NCBI GenBank assembly: GCA_034508935.3
Contig: CM067444.1
Coordinates: forward strand, 30,299,052 to 30,363,051
Length of the DNA: 64,000 nt
DNA from: Berghia stephanieae
Taxonomy: Eukaryota; Mollusca; Gastropoda; Nudibranchia; Aeolidiidae
Reading direction: 5' to 3'
Shown: in pieces, positions 32,951-44,092 of the stretch
Position numbering within the stretch: the stretch's first letter is position 1
Layout of the letters: every line of letters starts with the position of its first letter
Notes under the pieces: model-generated
Told to the model about the DNA's origin: nothing
The model's input: only the letters and a program-made list of their open reading frames with translations
Database searches by the model: none
Made by a program: the position numbers and the translations under genes

Positions 32951-33062
32951 GGCGGCTATGTGGTCTAGTGGTATGATACTCGATTTCGGGTCGGAAGGTC
33001 CTGGGTTCGAACCTCCCTGGGCGCATAGTTGAGTTCTTGGAAAAAAGTCTTCACTCACAAAC
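32943..33062 (+). mobile_element. SINE family A (head-to-head pair, right member), truncated
   Basis: GGCGGCTATGTGGTCTAGTG, GGGTTCGAACCTCCCTGGGC, then GAGTTCTTGGAAAAAAGTC. It stops where the triplet microsatellite begins. Confidence 0.8.
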
Positions 33063-33087
33063 GCTAAGAACTCTTTTCCTCCTGATA

Positions 33088-33712
<625 letters not shown>

Positions 33713-33977
33713 AGTATACATTCTTACTTATTTTATATCCTACCTCAGGCTTCAATTACTTTATGAGGCCCATGCTCAAACTGTGTGACAACATCACCAG
33801 GATGGACAATGGGTCAAAGGTCACTCTCAACAATGTGTGAATTCATCAAGTGAAACAGTTGTAAAACTATCATCATAATCACATCATACTTCTTCATCAA
33901 CAAAGTTGGTCGCTGTATATTTGTCAGCGATCGCTGTACAACTAACTGTCCCTGCAGTCGTAATCATACTAGTCAAA

Positions 33978-36900
33978 ATGTTAATATTTGGAGCTTACGC
34001 CGGTCAGAGGCTGACCTTAGAGGTACCCATTGGGATGACTGTGATGAACTTGAAGGAAATGATTCAAGAAAAGCTTGGGATATCAGTTGACTTGTACAGG
34101 TGAGATGCCAATAACATTTTTTAAAACTCTCTCCTTACCAGCAATTTTCAGGACTTTCCCCCAAACGTCACACCCAACTAACACAAAATATGTTTTTTTT
34201 ATCAATCAAACACAATAGCAGTGGAGTTCTTGCGATACATACTTAAGCAAAACCAGCGGCGTGGCGTATTGACGTCATATGGTGGTGCCATGATTAGAAG
34301 AAGAAAAAAAATCTAAAACAGTGAACACGGTTAAGAGGAGAGAGCACGTGTTAAAAACTCTCTTTTTTGGAAGGGTGGGGGGAGGGTCGATAGTTTCTAC
34401 GTGGACAAAACTCACAAAAACAAATAATTCATGAAAACAACAAGCCACAACACTGAGATACAAGTCCCGTATGAAAAGGTCTTTGTAATTATTCTTTGTC
34501 CACCATTTAAAGGATTGGTTTTGGTCGATAATGCAATCAATATGTGATAAATGTAAATCAAAAGAGAAAAAAAACCTATGACAGAAATTACTTTCTTTTA
34601 GTACTTGTAAAGAAAATCTGCACGGCGATGTTTCATCTCTGCAAATCTTTTTATAATGTGTTTATTGAAATTTGGAATGGCATCTATTTCGGCTTTGTGA
34701 ACTGACAGAATCATTAATGAATGTAACCGCTCCTATTTCATTGAATTTTGCAAGAAATTTTTTACTCTTTTAAGGGTGCTAAAACAATGTTCAGGAGGTT
34801 AAGAATTACGATGGAAGTGGTTAAGGTCACTATAGCCTATAGATGTCCATGATTTGTCAGTGTTTGTTGTATCTGTAAAAAGTAGACAATATAAACAAAA
34901 GACTAAACTAACTGTGAGCCATTCATGTCTGTCATACCATGTCACTGAAAAAGAGCGTTTTCGAGATTTCCACACCTGTGTTAATTCAAAATCAGTTCGT
35001 TGGTGAGGAACTAGTCTTTTTATTTCTAATTTGTCATCTAGTGTCAATCTCCCAAACGGTCGGTGAAGTAAAGAGTCAACTTGATTCATTGCAATTCATT
35101 GTTTAACAAAACAAAACTTCAAAGTATATCTCAAATAATGGAAATCAGTGGAATACGATTAATGATTGCACAAATAAAAGGTAGATTCAGATCTTAATGC
35201 ATCACAAAGAAAAAAATCACTCCACTTAAGTACTTAAAAAATCTAAAAACACACCAAAGTATAACTGTTGACAATCTTCGCTTTCTTTCTCAGACTGACA
35301 CAAATACACACGCACAAACACACACATACACACAAACACACTTTTTATCTGTTTTCGTATATTACATGAAGCTTTCATTCAATTTCACATTGTTATTTAC
35401 ATACACATATAAAATGGACGTTGCGCTATTTTATTTATCCCCAGACAAGACAAGAAAGTGCTGGTATTATCCTATGCAGGTGCTGACTTGGGTGATAAGT
35501 GGGTCTTTTCCGACTTGGGGATCGTGCCTGGGACCACGATACGTGTAGAGCTCAAAGAGGAGATCAAACCTGCCCTGTACATCAAGTGCACACACAACCA
35601 GGATACCATTAGCGTTTACGATGACATCACTATAGCGCACATGCAGCTTGATCAGGTAAGAGTGTTTAGAAAACTAAATGAAAACTTTGCCAGTTTCATT
35701 TTACCTTCTTCCTAATATATACATACACATTAAACATAGGCATAGGGATATTGACCTTAACGTCATTGGCTTAAAAAAACTTAATAACCTTTTACATTAT
35801 TTGGGGTTATTTAATATTTTTCAGGTCCGCAGTATGGCGTCCCAGAAATCAGGTCTTCCCGTAGGCATATTCCGTCTGACGACAGTGGACGGTGTGGAGA
35901 TGTACGACTCACATCGCTTAGAGGACTATGGCGTGGATATAGGAACACCATCTGTCTGGAGACGTGGGATGGCTGGGACGAATTTCTTATTCTCTCCATT
36001 CGTGGTTTCACACCTCAGGTAAACATTAGAAGATAAGGTACAAATTCAGATCTAGCCACTGGGTCTTCAAAAATTATTAGGTCTTTGGAGGCGCAGTTAG
36101 TTCGTTTTAGGACTATGGTAGTTAGTTCGTGGATTCACGCTTTCAGATCGGAAGGTGCTGGGTTCCAGCCTCGCTGGGCGCATAGTTGAGTCCTTGGAAA
36201 AAGCTCTTTACTCACATTCTCTTACCGTATTCAGGTGTATAATGAGTACCTGGTCATAACAGCGTTGTCTGTCCGAAAATAATATCGACTAATATACGTT
36301 CTACGTGTCAAGTGTTGCTGTTGGCCAGGGACCCCTTATAAAGCGCCTTGAGCACGGTTGGTGGATATTGCTCTATATAAAAGCTCAATTATTAATTTTA
36401 AAGTGGCGCAGTTAGTTGTAGACGACTATGGCGTTGATATATGACATACCATCTGTCTGGTGACGTGCGATGGCTTGGATGAATAATTTCTTATCCTCTC
36501 CATTCGTGGATCCACGCCTCAGGTAAACATTAGAAGATAATGTATAAATTCAGATCATACCACCCGGCCTTCAAAATTTATAAGGTCTTTAGAGGCGCAG
36601 TTAGTTGTAAAATTTAACTTTTATATAGAGCAATATCCACTAAATGTGCTCAAAGCGCTTTACAAGGGGTCCCTGGTCAACAGCAACACGTAATATTTAG
36701 GACGGGACATGACATGACGCATTTTAGGCGAAATTTCAATTATTTTTTTTTGGACAGAGACAACGTTGTTACACCTGAATACGGTGAGAGAATGTGAGTA
36801 CAAATAAATAAGGCCTTTAGAGGCGCAGTTTGTTCCTGTTAGGACTATGGCAGTGAATTCATTGATTCATGCCTCAGGTAAACATTTGAAGATACGTTTG

Positions 36901-39900
36901 AAATTCAGATATGACCACCGGCCTTCAAAAAGTATAAGGTCTTAAGAGGTGCAGTTAGTTGTAGATGACAATGGCGTGGATATAGGACACACCATCTGTC
37001 TGGAGACGTGGGATGGCTGGGACGAATTTCTTATTCTCTCCATTCGTGGATTCACGCCTCAGGTAAACATTTGAATAAGGATCTGGCAAAATGTATAGGA
37101 AGCTTTGCTTGATTGAACCTCAGACCTCCCGATCACCGGACAGACGTGCTACTATTACACAACGGAGATTACCAGATAGTTGGGACGAGGATCAAGACAT
37201 TCGAGTGGCTCCATTTTTATTTTTGAAACTACTAAAGCTACCAATTACAAGCAGGCATTGGTTGAAGATAAAGATCTAAAAGAGTGTGTTTCAAGCCGAA
37301 GGTAAGAAAGAAAAATAATAGAAAAAAAAACATTCCCAAAAATCAGTCTTCCTTCGGTGCAGTCGATATGAGATAAGTTGACTAGGAATCGAAATAGACC
37401 TTTTGAATTCCGCTCAGACGTGTTACCATTACAGTAAAATTCATATTTGTGAACCAGATCTTCAAAAATTATTTGGTTACTTAGAAGCGCAGATCATGTA
37501 ATTATTAAGTACCCATCTTAGTTGCATTGTTGTGTAATACTCCCTCTTGAACCGGTAGGTTCTAGATTCGAATCCTGCTTTTTTGTGTGGTGAATTGTTG
37601 AGTCCTTGGAAAATGCCATTCACTCACATTTCTCACCGCACTCAAGTGTAAAATGTGCTCTAGCGATATGACAATCGCCTTCGGACCGGAAATTCCAGGG
37701 TTCGAGTCCCACTCTGATCGGTGTATAGTTATTATAACAGACTCTTTATTCATATTATCTCACCGTCCTCAGGTAGTAAATGGGTACCAGGGTCTTAACA
37801 GCTTTGCCTATGTCGAAAAATGATTGTTACCGTGTCTCACAGAACCCATGTCCCGTCCTACATAAATGCATTAAGTTGGTATTGAGCTATTTAAAAGCTC
37901 AATTGCTTTATAACTGGTGAAAAACTTAATCAATTGATTAAAAAGTGAAAAAAAAACACCCTTTATAATTTTCCAGGTGATGGCGCAGATTGGAGGAGAT
38001 GAGGTTGTGGCCAGATATCAAATGAAAGTGGCCATATTCATAGCTGCCCACTTTGGCCATGTGGATCTTGCACGTGGTATGCTAAGACAAGGAATTCGAT
38101 CTGATGAGCCAACTGGGTACCATCCTGCCAGGCAGTGGTGTAAGGTGAGGAGAAAAAATAGTGGATTTATTTTACTGACCAAACAATCTTTTAAAATTTT
38201 GGCCAGATAAATATCGTTGATCGATTCAGCATGCTAATTAATGAACACCTTTGAAAGTATTTGTTACAAATTCAAATAAATCTTTTAATATCTTGTTAGA
38301 GTCTCTTTAATAGTTTTTTTTTTGGAAGGGGAGGGGGGGGGGGGTTGTTGTTGTTTTTGTTTTGTTTTTGTTTTTGTTTTTTTTGGGGGGGGGGGGGGTG
38401 GTTACGCGATTTACCTCCCTTAGTATAATATAGATTACTGTACCATCCTACTTTTATAATGAGTCCCCGGCTTGCGCTTCCAAAAATCTTTTCAATTGTT
38501 GGAAAACAAAATCACCTGTTAGGTTAACAAATAAAAAGAGTTATATTGAAATTTCTCTTTTTTCTATTGTGAATGATATTCGTTTTCATTCTCCGTTTAC
38601 TTTCTACAGGGTAAAGGTCATATCGACTCTCTAAAGTGTCCCGTCCACGAGGCGACTCTGAACGGCCAATTAGGCGTGCTGCGCCTCTTCGTCAACCACG
38701 ACGTCACCTGCCTCAAAGCCAAGGACGGAAACGATCTGGAGCCGCTCAACATCGCGTTACGGAAGCAAATAAAAAACTGTGCCTCTTTCATTTTAACGAA
38801 ACAATGGAGTAAAATCAACATTAACAAAAACTTCGCCCTCCATCTGGCAACGTATACGAGACTAAAACAATGGTGCGAGAGAGCTAAAGAAAGAGCTTTG
38901 TTGAAGTACGGCCAAACCAAAACAACACTAAAAAGGCGAAACTTTTACACAGGGCCTTTGATAAGTCACGGTATAATAGTCGACGGTTTTTCCCAAAGCT
39001 CCATGACTGGGAAAACGAAAGACCAGCAGTTAAAGGATGAGAAAGAGAAAGAAAAAGAGCGCCTGCGCAGACCGAACTTTGGAGTGAGTGTAAGCGAGTT
39101 GATGGGATCGACAGAGGAGCCGGAGACATACTTTAAGTCGGTGGGGACCCAACAGAGATTGAATCAAGGTCAGAAAACCGGGCAGAGATGGAGTAAAGCT
39201 TTCCTGGTGAAGAGGGGATCCAAATTTAACCTTGACGATTCGATGCGAGAGACAGGTGAATTACTTTTGTCACATCGGTATTAGTTAAAAAAAAATAAAT
39301 GAGCTTTTATATAGCGCAAATCCACTTAAAGTGCCCAAAGCGCTTTACAAGGGGTCCCTGGTCAACAGCAACATTTAACATGTAGGGCGGGACATAACGC
39401 CTGATATTACAATTTTTCGGTAAAGACAACGCTGTTAACGGCCAGGTACTCATGTTACACCTGAGTACGGTGAGAGAATGTGAGTAAAGAGCCTTTTCCA
39501 AGGGCTCAACTATGTGCCGAGCACGAGGCTCGAACCCAGGACCTTCCGATCCGAAAGCGAGTGTCATACCACTAGACCACATAGCCGCATATGTTTATCT
39601 TTTATCTCACAAAACCTTGGATTTAATCTTGTATGAAAGTTTAATGAAAGTGAAAATAATTTTGATGAAACGAGAGCATACAAAACTATCAGCAGACCTT
39701 CAGATCAGGTAGATTGCGAAAACTGCAAAGGGAATCGGGGTAAGATCCTTAGATTAACCAAACTTGCGTACTATACACAACACCAAAAAACAAAAACAAA
39801 CTAGATCTTACTGAGTTAGGGTGTCTCGAGTCCCTGAAAGATAATCATAACCGCCGTCCTTCTCCACCTACTCATCATCCATCCTTTCTTTCTTCTCCTC

Positions 39901-41105
39901 CTCATCTTCATCATCATCCTCCTCATTCCCTTCCCCTTCCTCCTCTTCCTCTTCATTATCATCATTATTCTCCGCCTCCTCCTCCTCCTCCTCTTCCTCC
40001 TCCTCCTCCTCCTCCTTCTCCTCCTCCGTTTCCTCCTCATTATCATCATCATCATCATCATAATCATGCTCCTCCTTCTCCTTCCCCTCCTCCTCATTAA
40101 CTTCATCATCATCCTCACCACCATCATCATCATCATCAACATCAACAATTTCAATATCATTATTACAGCTATATCGTATTCTCAACAGGTGATGCCAAAA
40201 AGGCGGTCTCCATCAAATCCCCCGGGGAATCAGGAACTCCAAAACCAGGCACTGCTCAGGACGGAAGCGAAGACCCCGATGACGTTGTTGCCAAGCTACC
40301 GAACATCATGCAACGAATGCGCATGCGCCTGCTAAGCCAATCACAACCTAATCTTTCAGAAGAAAAAGATAGTAAACAAAATGAAACCAACAGCACTCGC
40401 GCTGTGAAGTCGGAAAGAGACAAACGCGACGCCGGTGGGAGTCAGTCCGTCGTGGCAAAATTAACCAAATCAAAAAACGCTTACTTCATGTCATCTCAGA
40501 GTCGTGGAACGTTACAGCCAGCATTGCCTCCATCTCAACAACCGTCTCAGCTTAATCCTGTTGGCAGCAGTAATAGCTTCAATCCTCCGCCTTCAGAACG
40601 AAGCGACCGATCTAAAATCATGGATCTAAAATCCTCAATGAGCGTCGCATCAGACAGAAGCGAAGTATATCCTCGAGGCAAAATCCACACGGCTCAATCT
40701 ATGACGTCAGCTTCCTCAAATATTGACGACGTCATCGCGGAAGAGGACGAGTCGGATTCGAAACCGAAAGTAAAACGATTCATTCGACGGGCTAAGCGCG
40801 TGCCAAAGGCGAGGTCAAGTGAAGGGTCAATCCCATTGCCTTTGGTGAGCTTGGAGCAAGACAGACGACCTTTCTTTTATCACCAAGGTCAACGAGAGGA
40901 CGACATCGTAGAACCTGCCCTTGACCTCGTGTCAAAGTACAAAGGTCATTCGTCTAGGGAACGAGCGATTGAATCCCTTACTATGGCAAACAGTTTCTCT
41001 GAGAAGCCCTGGTTGGGACAAGTCAGACTGGCTTTGAATTTAACCAGTAACTCAATTAAAAGGAACGTTAGAAGATTACGCTCAAGAAACCAGAAAGTCA
41101 TTTAG
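33978..41105 (+). CDS. ANKUB1: ANKUB1 orthologue (ankyrin repeat and ubiquitin domain protein), six exons
   Basis: Exons with GT-AG borders: 33,978-34,099; 35,445-35,655; 35,825-36,018; 37,977-38,144; 38,610-39,255; 40,189-41,105, giving about 752 residues. Exon 1-2 encodes a ubiquitin-like fold (MLIFGAYAGQRLTLEVP ... VLVLSYAGADLGDKWVFSDL). A second one follows (ALYIKCTHNQDTISVYDD ... GVEMYDSHRLEDYGVDIGT), then ankyrin repeats (KVAIFIAAHFGHVDLARGML; CPVHEATLNGQLGVLRLFVN). GIIVDGFSQSSM and the end block EKPWLGQVRLALNLTSNSIK match, from memory, the vertebrate ANKUB1 layout (VDGF..., EKPWL...). Start: the first ATG in frame (A at -3), giving the Ubl's usual immediate M-x-I-F. Exon 3 is 194 nt where 195 would keep phase. 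In ICLETWDGWDEFLILSIRG its 3' half matches the family only after restoring one base near the GGAACACC at ~35,943. The molecular role is poorly known; Ubl plus ankyrin suggests a scaffold or ubiquitin-pathway adaptor (inference). Confidence 0.9.
34125..34344. mobile_element. TIR element M3, diverged copy in ANKUB1 intron 1
   Basis: Starts AACTCTCTCCTTACCAGCAA TTTTCAG like the 16,564 copy. The right end (GGTTAAGAGGAGAG) is only approximately complementary. Confidence 0.45.
34598..35089 (-). mobile_element. Internally deleted hAT/ZMYM-type transposase in ANKUB1 intron 1
   Basis: The minus strand reads MNQVDSLLHRPFGRLTLDDK, LVPHQRTDFELTQV, KRSFSVTWYDRHEWLTV, FCLYCLLF and DKSWTSIGYSDLNHF. This is the TTF-type zinc-finger N-terminus of ZMYM/hAT transposases (pattern W....PWL.YS.....FC..C.LF...W...G...W/F). 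Without a frame change it jumps to their C-terminal end: HCFSTLKRVKNFLQNSM, ERLHSLMILSVHK, IIKRFAEMKHRRADF and stop at 34,598. The hAT catalytic core is deleted, and two in-frame stops lie near 34,800 and 34,730. A plain DNA-transposon relic, not part of ANKUB1. Confidence 0.8.
36122..36395 (+). mobile_element. SINE family A inside a truncated exon 3 copy
   Basis: Begins within the head (TTTCAGATCGGAAGGTGCTG GGTTCCAGCC) directly after GTTCGTGGATTCACGC and ends TATATAAAAGCTCAATTATT. Confidence 0.75.
36408..36527 (+). pseudogene. Decayed copy of ANKUB1 exon 3 tail
   Basis: GACGACTATGGCGTTGATAT, ACCATCTGTCTGGTGACGTG, CTCTCCATTCGTGGATCCAC GCCTCAG|GTAAAC. Substitutions, an in-frame TGA and small indels break it. 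Confidence 0.7.
36606..36805 (-). mobile_element. SINE family A, head-less
   Basis: CTTTTATATAGAGCAATATC CACTAAATGTGCTC through to ACGGTGAGAGAATGTGAGTA; the tRNA-like head is missing. Confidence 0.75.
36955..37062 (+). other. Intact tandem copy of ANKUB1 exon 3 tail
   Basis: 108 nt, open and phase 0 to phase 0, between GTGCAG and GTAAAC: LVVDDNGVDIGHTICLETWD then GWDEFLILSIRGFTPQ. This copy has the base that exon 3 lacks (GGACACACCATC versus GGAACACCATC). Its upstream polypyrimidine tract is weak, so whether it is spliced cannot be told from sequence. It may be a spare exon, a donor for gene conversion, or debris. Confidence 0.6.
37265..37410. mobile_element. Foldback F2 arm and central region, diverged
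   Basis: GAAGATAAAGATCTAAAAGA GTGTG, GTAAGAAAGAAAAATAATAG and CATTCCCAAAAATCAGTCTT correspond to the left half of the 30,930 element. Confidence 0.5.
37495..37905 (+). mobile_element. Two adjacent diverged SINE A copies
   Basis: The first (to ~37,650) keeps GTAGGTTCTAGATTCGAATC and TTGAGTCCTTGGAAAATGCC. The second has GACAATCGCCTTCGGACCGG, AGGGTTCGAGTCCCAC and ends TATTTAAAAGCTCAATT. Both are more diverged than most A copies. Confidence 0.6.
38318..38400. repeat. G- and T-rich simple repeat in ANKUB1 intron 4
   Basis: Poly-G, TTG/TTTTG runs and a second poly-G, about 80 bp. Confidence 0.85.
39298..39590 (-). mobile_element. SINE family A in ANKUB1 intron 5
   Basis: Tail ATGAGCTTTTATATAGCGCA to head ACCACTAGACCACATAGCCG C. 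A well-preserved copy located 43 bp past the exon 5 donor. Confidence 0.85.
39865..40150. repeat. Pyrimidine-rich triplet microsatellite before ANKUB1 exon 6
   Basis: (TCC)n and (ATC)n mixtures ending ~40 bp before the exon 6 acceptor (CTCAACAG|GTGATG). It supplies a very long polypyrimidine stretch. Confidence 0.85.
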
Positions 41106-41110
41106 GAACT

Positions 41111-41292
41111 TATAAATAGAATGAAGATGACGTCACTCAGGCCTTTGTTATCCGGGTTTATGAGTAATTCTCACTAAACTGTATTAACCAGACTATAAAC
41201 GTTCAGGGTTACCCTTAGTTTTGTGTGTTGGCCCGGTTTACTTCCGGGCGGCAATGTTGTGAGCTTCTTAACCAAGCGCATACTATCTATAC
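41111..41292 (+). mobile_element. TIR element M1 immediately after ANKUB1 stop
   Basis: TATAAATAGAATGAAGATGA CGTCACTC begins 5 bp after the TAG, and the element ends ACTATCTATA. It would form the start of the 3' UTR. Confidence 0.8.
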
Positions 41293-41724
41293 CTTACCGG
41301 GGTTCTTTCTCATAGAGGGATTGGATGTCATGGTCTTCCACAATAAGTATCTGTCTAGCGCCATTTTTGAGCAGTTCTGTTTTGTTGATAAAGTGGAAAC
41401 CGAAACGTCCACAGTATTTGTCTTCGTCTTATAAATTGAAGATTACATTTCAATACGTATCTTTATTTTTGTTATTTAGGTTTTCATTTTGATTTTCAAC
41501 TCACATTTAAGAATTCTCATATAATCAATACCAATGAGCTGTAAAAGGGAGATAACAGAGAATATATATAATAAGTATTGTTTAATCATTGGAGTTACGG
41601 AACTTATTATTCAAAATAAATTCATAAAATGCAGAATTTTTGCTGTCTTTGTAGAAAATAAAAAGAAATGCTATTTCATGATTCGGATGTAACACATTAC
41701 ATACTATGTGTGTTCGAAGTTAGA
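41293..41724. other. ANKUB1 3' flank
   Basis: AATAAA at about 41,615-41,620 is a possible polyadenylation signal. Otherwise AT-rich unassigned sequence. Confidence 0.35.
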
Positions 41725-41875
41725 CTCAGCATGGGAGGTGCCAGACAAAGCAAGAAAGAGGTCGACTGATGATTTTATTGTGATGATCTTTTTTTCTTTT
41801 ATTTTTCTTTCTTTCTTTTTTTGTCTAACACCTTTCATACACACTTGTTCAATTCTTTATCTTGCACCGGTGCCT
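41725..41875. mobile_element. Foldback element F2, shortened
   Basis: GAGGTGCCAGACAAAGCAAG AAAG ... CTTTCATACACACTTGTTCA with the central region lost. Confidence 0.6.
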
Positions 41876-42147
41876 GCTCCTTATTTTCTTATTTCGAATG
41901 GGAGCGCTGCAGATTCCATGAATTCACGATGTAAAGCACACCGTGCGCTCGACACAATATTTCCACTAAGAGTTTTATCAGTTGGAAAACATTGAACCCA
42001 TACACAATCCATACAGTCGCATCTCAATAGTCCGCACACCCGGTTCAAATAATGCAATGGGATAAACGAGAAATTAAGTTGTCCGCTTATCCAACCATCA
42101 ACCACCTTGGATGGTCTCCCTTAGAAAACAGACGGAAAGAACAACGA
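41876..42147. other. Spacer, no gene
   Basis: Unassigned sequence. Confidence 0.35.
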
Positions 42148-42382
42148 TTAACTCACTCAACTTTAACACTGACTTTATAAGTAGTTAACCCGGGTTAGTT
42201 TAACCCCATGACTATTTATTACATTTTTAAGAGACAAATTAAAGCCGTAATATCAAAGCTAATGTTTTTAGTTTATACATGTTAATGATAGTTGAATAAA
42301 ACAATCTTTGCTTCAGCTCATTTTAAATACATATTTTTCAATTTTTAAAAGTAGCAAAAAGCTCTTGGATTGAGTGAGTTAA
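42148..42382. mobile_element. TIR element M4, copy 1
   Basis: TTAACTCACTCAA at the left end and its exact complement TTGAGTGAGTTAA at the right, 235 bp in all. Internal GGGTTAGTTTAACCCCATGA and ACATGTTAATGATAGTTGAA. A second copy is at 49,186. Confidence 0.8.
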
Positions 42383-42720
42383 CTCTTATAATCAAAATTA
42401 AAAACAAAATGACAGCCATATCCCCAGAGCAACTAGACATTCAACGAAATTCACGCATTCAAAAGAAAAACCAATTCAAAAACACAAAATAACACCAATC
42501 TGCAAATTCAACCGTTTTCAAATATCCATATGCACCCGCACCATCAAAGATTGGAATGCTCTTCCCGAATCATGTGTGAGCATAACAGATATAGATCTAG
42601 ACATATTCAAGCAAATATTATCAAACTACTTCAGCCTAAACATCAATAATTTCCTACACAGTCACCAACTCTCTCCGCTCTCGGATACAATTCCTCGAGT
42701 CTTGAGCCGACTTCGAGCGT

Positions 42721-42945
42721 AGCCATCGTTAAGTTATAGCCTGATACTGAAACCCCAAAAGACTGGAATTTTGACGTCATTATTTGGTTTTGCACCGCCT
42801 AGTAAGTTGTCGTTAGTAGAGCTCATGGAAACCAGTTGTCCTATTGGTTGAACTATTGAATACAACTCACGTTTTGTCTGTGGTCAAAGACTGGCATTTT
42901 GACGTCATTTTTTGGTTAGTGTCAGGCTATAAGTTAACGATGGCT
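42721..42945. mobile_element. TIR element M2, complete copy
   Basis: The left end AGCCATCGTTAAGTTATAGC CTGATA is the near-exact complement of the right end GTCAGGCTATAAGTTAACGA TGGCT. The body holds TTGACGTCATTATTTGG and TTTTGACGTCATTTTTTGG near the two ends and GCACCGCCTAGTAAGTTG inside. 225 bp, non-coding. Confidence 0.85.
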
Positions 42946-42994
42946 ACGCTTCGAGTAACAATCAGATTGAGAGTCAGATCATGTATTGTGCACA

Positions 42995-43192
42995 TATAGA
43001 TAGAATGAAGTTGACGTCACTCTGGTCTTTGTTATTGGTTTTTTTTTTTGCCATCCATGTTTATGAGTAATTCTCACTAAACTGTATTAGCCAGACTATG
43101 AACATTCAAGATTACACAGTTTTATGTGTTGGTCCGTTTTTTTCCCGGATGGCAATGTTGTGAGTTTCTTAGTCAAGCGTACACTATCTATA
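42995..43192 (+). mobile_element. TIR element M1, complete
   Basis: TATAGATAGAATGAAGTTGA CGTCACTC ... AAGCGTACACTATCTATA; both termini present. Confidence 0.85.
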
Positions 43193-43431
43193 AAGGGCTT
43201 CTCCCAGCGAGGTGCTTGTAAAACTGATATTCTTGATAAAGTGAGTAAATAAAGAGACAAAGATTATTTGGACATAATATTATGTATGAGTGCGCTTGCA
43301 TATTTCTGTTTTCGTGCGCTCGCGTGTGTGTATATATGTGCGTGTGAGCGCTACAGAAATGCATTTATTCATTGTAAATCGTTGAAAACTGTTTTATGTA
43401 ATCACTCGTTGTCAGAGAGTAATAGAATGGC

Positions 43432-43435
43432 AGAT

Positions 43436-43498
<63 letters not shown>

Positions 43499-43590
43499 TG
43501 GGGGGGGGGGGGGGAGGGAAGAGGGAGCGGATAGTTCAAAGAGTGAAGGTGTCTGTGTGTGTATTTGCGAGAGACTGAGATAAAGGGAAA

Positions 43591-43636
<46 letters not shown>

Positions 43637-43670
43637 GAGAGAGAGAGAGAGAGAGAGAGTTAAAAGGATA
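43432..43670. repeat. (GA)n microsatellite with G-run
   Basis: (GA)n at 43,440-43,495, GGTGGGGGGGGGGGG, and further (GA)n at 43,595-43,660. Confidence 0.9.
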
Positions 43671-43909
43671 TGTGGAATATAATATTTATTAAATTACATG
43701 CTTTTTTCTATAATTTGACTCAATGCATGTTAAACATGCCTAAATTAATTGTCCATGTATAAATTAATGAATGATTTATTTGTTACTGGATTCAAGTATT
43801 ATGTTAATTTTTATTTCTATTGATATTTTCATATAAAGCAACTGTGATAGCCTTGCAATAAACTGAATTACAGAAATTTTGTCCTTATAACTTTTTTTAT
43901 ATGTGTTGA

Positions 43910-44092
43910 TTTAGAAAAGTGGGTGGAGCAGGCACTTATGTTGATAATAACAAGAAATGAAGTGAGTAGGAAAGTGCCAGAAGACAATAGAGAATAAAAA
44001 TGGGGCCTCGAACCCGCGACTTTACTGGTACGACAACTCCGCCTGGCTGGGGAGAGCGTGACTCTACCGTATGAGCTATTCACCACTCAAAA
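43910..44092. mobile_element. TIR element T, one arm lost
   Basis: GAAGTGAGTAGGAAAGTGCC AGAAGACAATAGAGAATAAA, then the tRNA-like core in reverse (GGGGCCTCGAACCCGCGACT ... GAGCTATTCACCACTC). The right TIR is missing. Upstream GGTGGAGCAGGCACTTATGT matches the flank of the 3,584 copy. Confidence 0.65.

Larger units (their letters stand above)
36019..37976 (+). repeat. ANKUB1 intron 3 with tandem partial copies of exon 3
   Basis: A unit made of the exon 3 tail, its splice donor and intron sequence (CAGGTAAACATTAGAAGATA, AAATTCAGATC, CTTCAAAAATTATTAGGTCT, GGAGGCGCAGTTAGTT) recurs several times. Starts of GCGCAGTTAGT or close variants are at ~36,093, 36,408, 36,596, 36,828 and 36,950. SINE A copies have landed at 36,122 and 36,606. 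Some copies keep only fragments; the last (36,955-37,062) is intact. Confidence 0.75.

Noticed and set aside
35366-35444. Extension of ANKUB1 exon 2 upstream to the ATG at 35,366
   Set aside because: TTATCCCCAG is a good acceptor at 35,444, the phase then matches exon 1, and the upstream residues do not fit the ubiquitin fold.
39816-40185. Acidic D/E-rich and basic R/M-rich frames on the minus strand
   Set aside because: Reverse translation of the triplet microsatellite in ANKUB1 intron 5.
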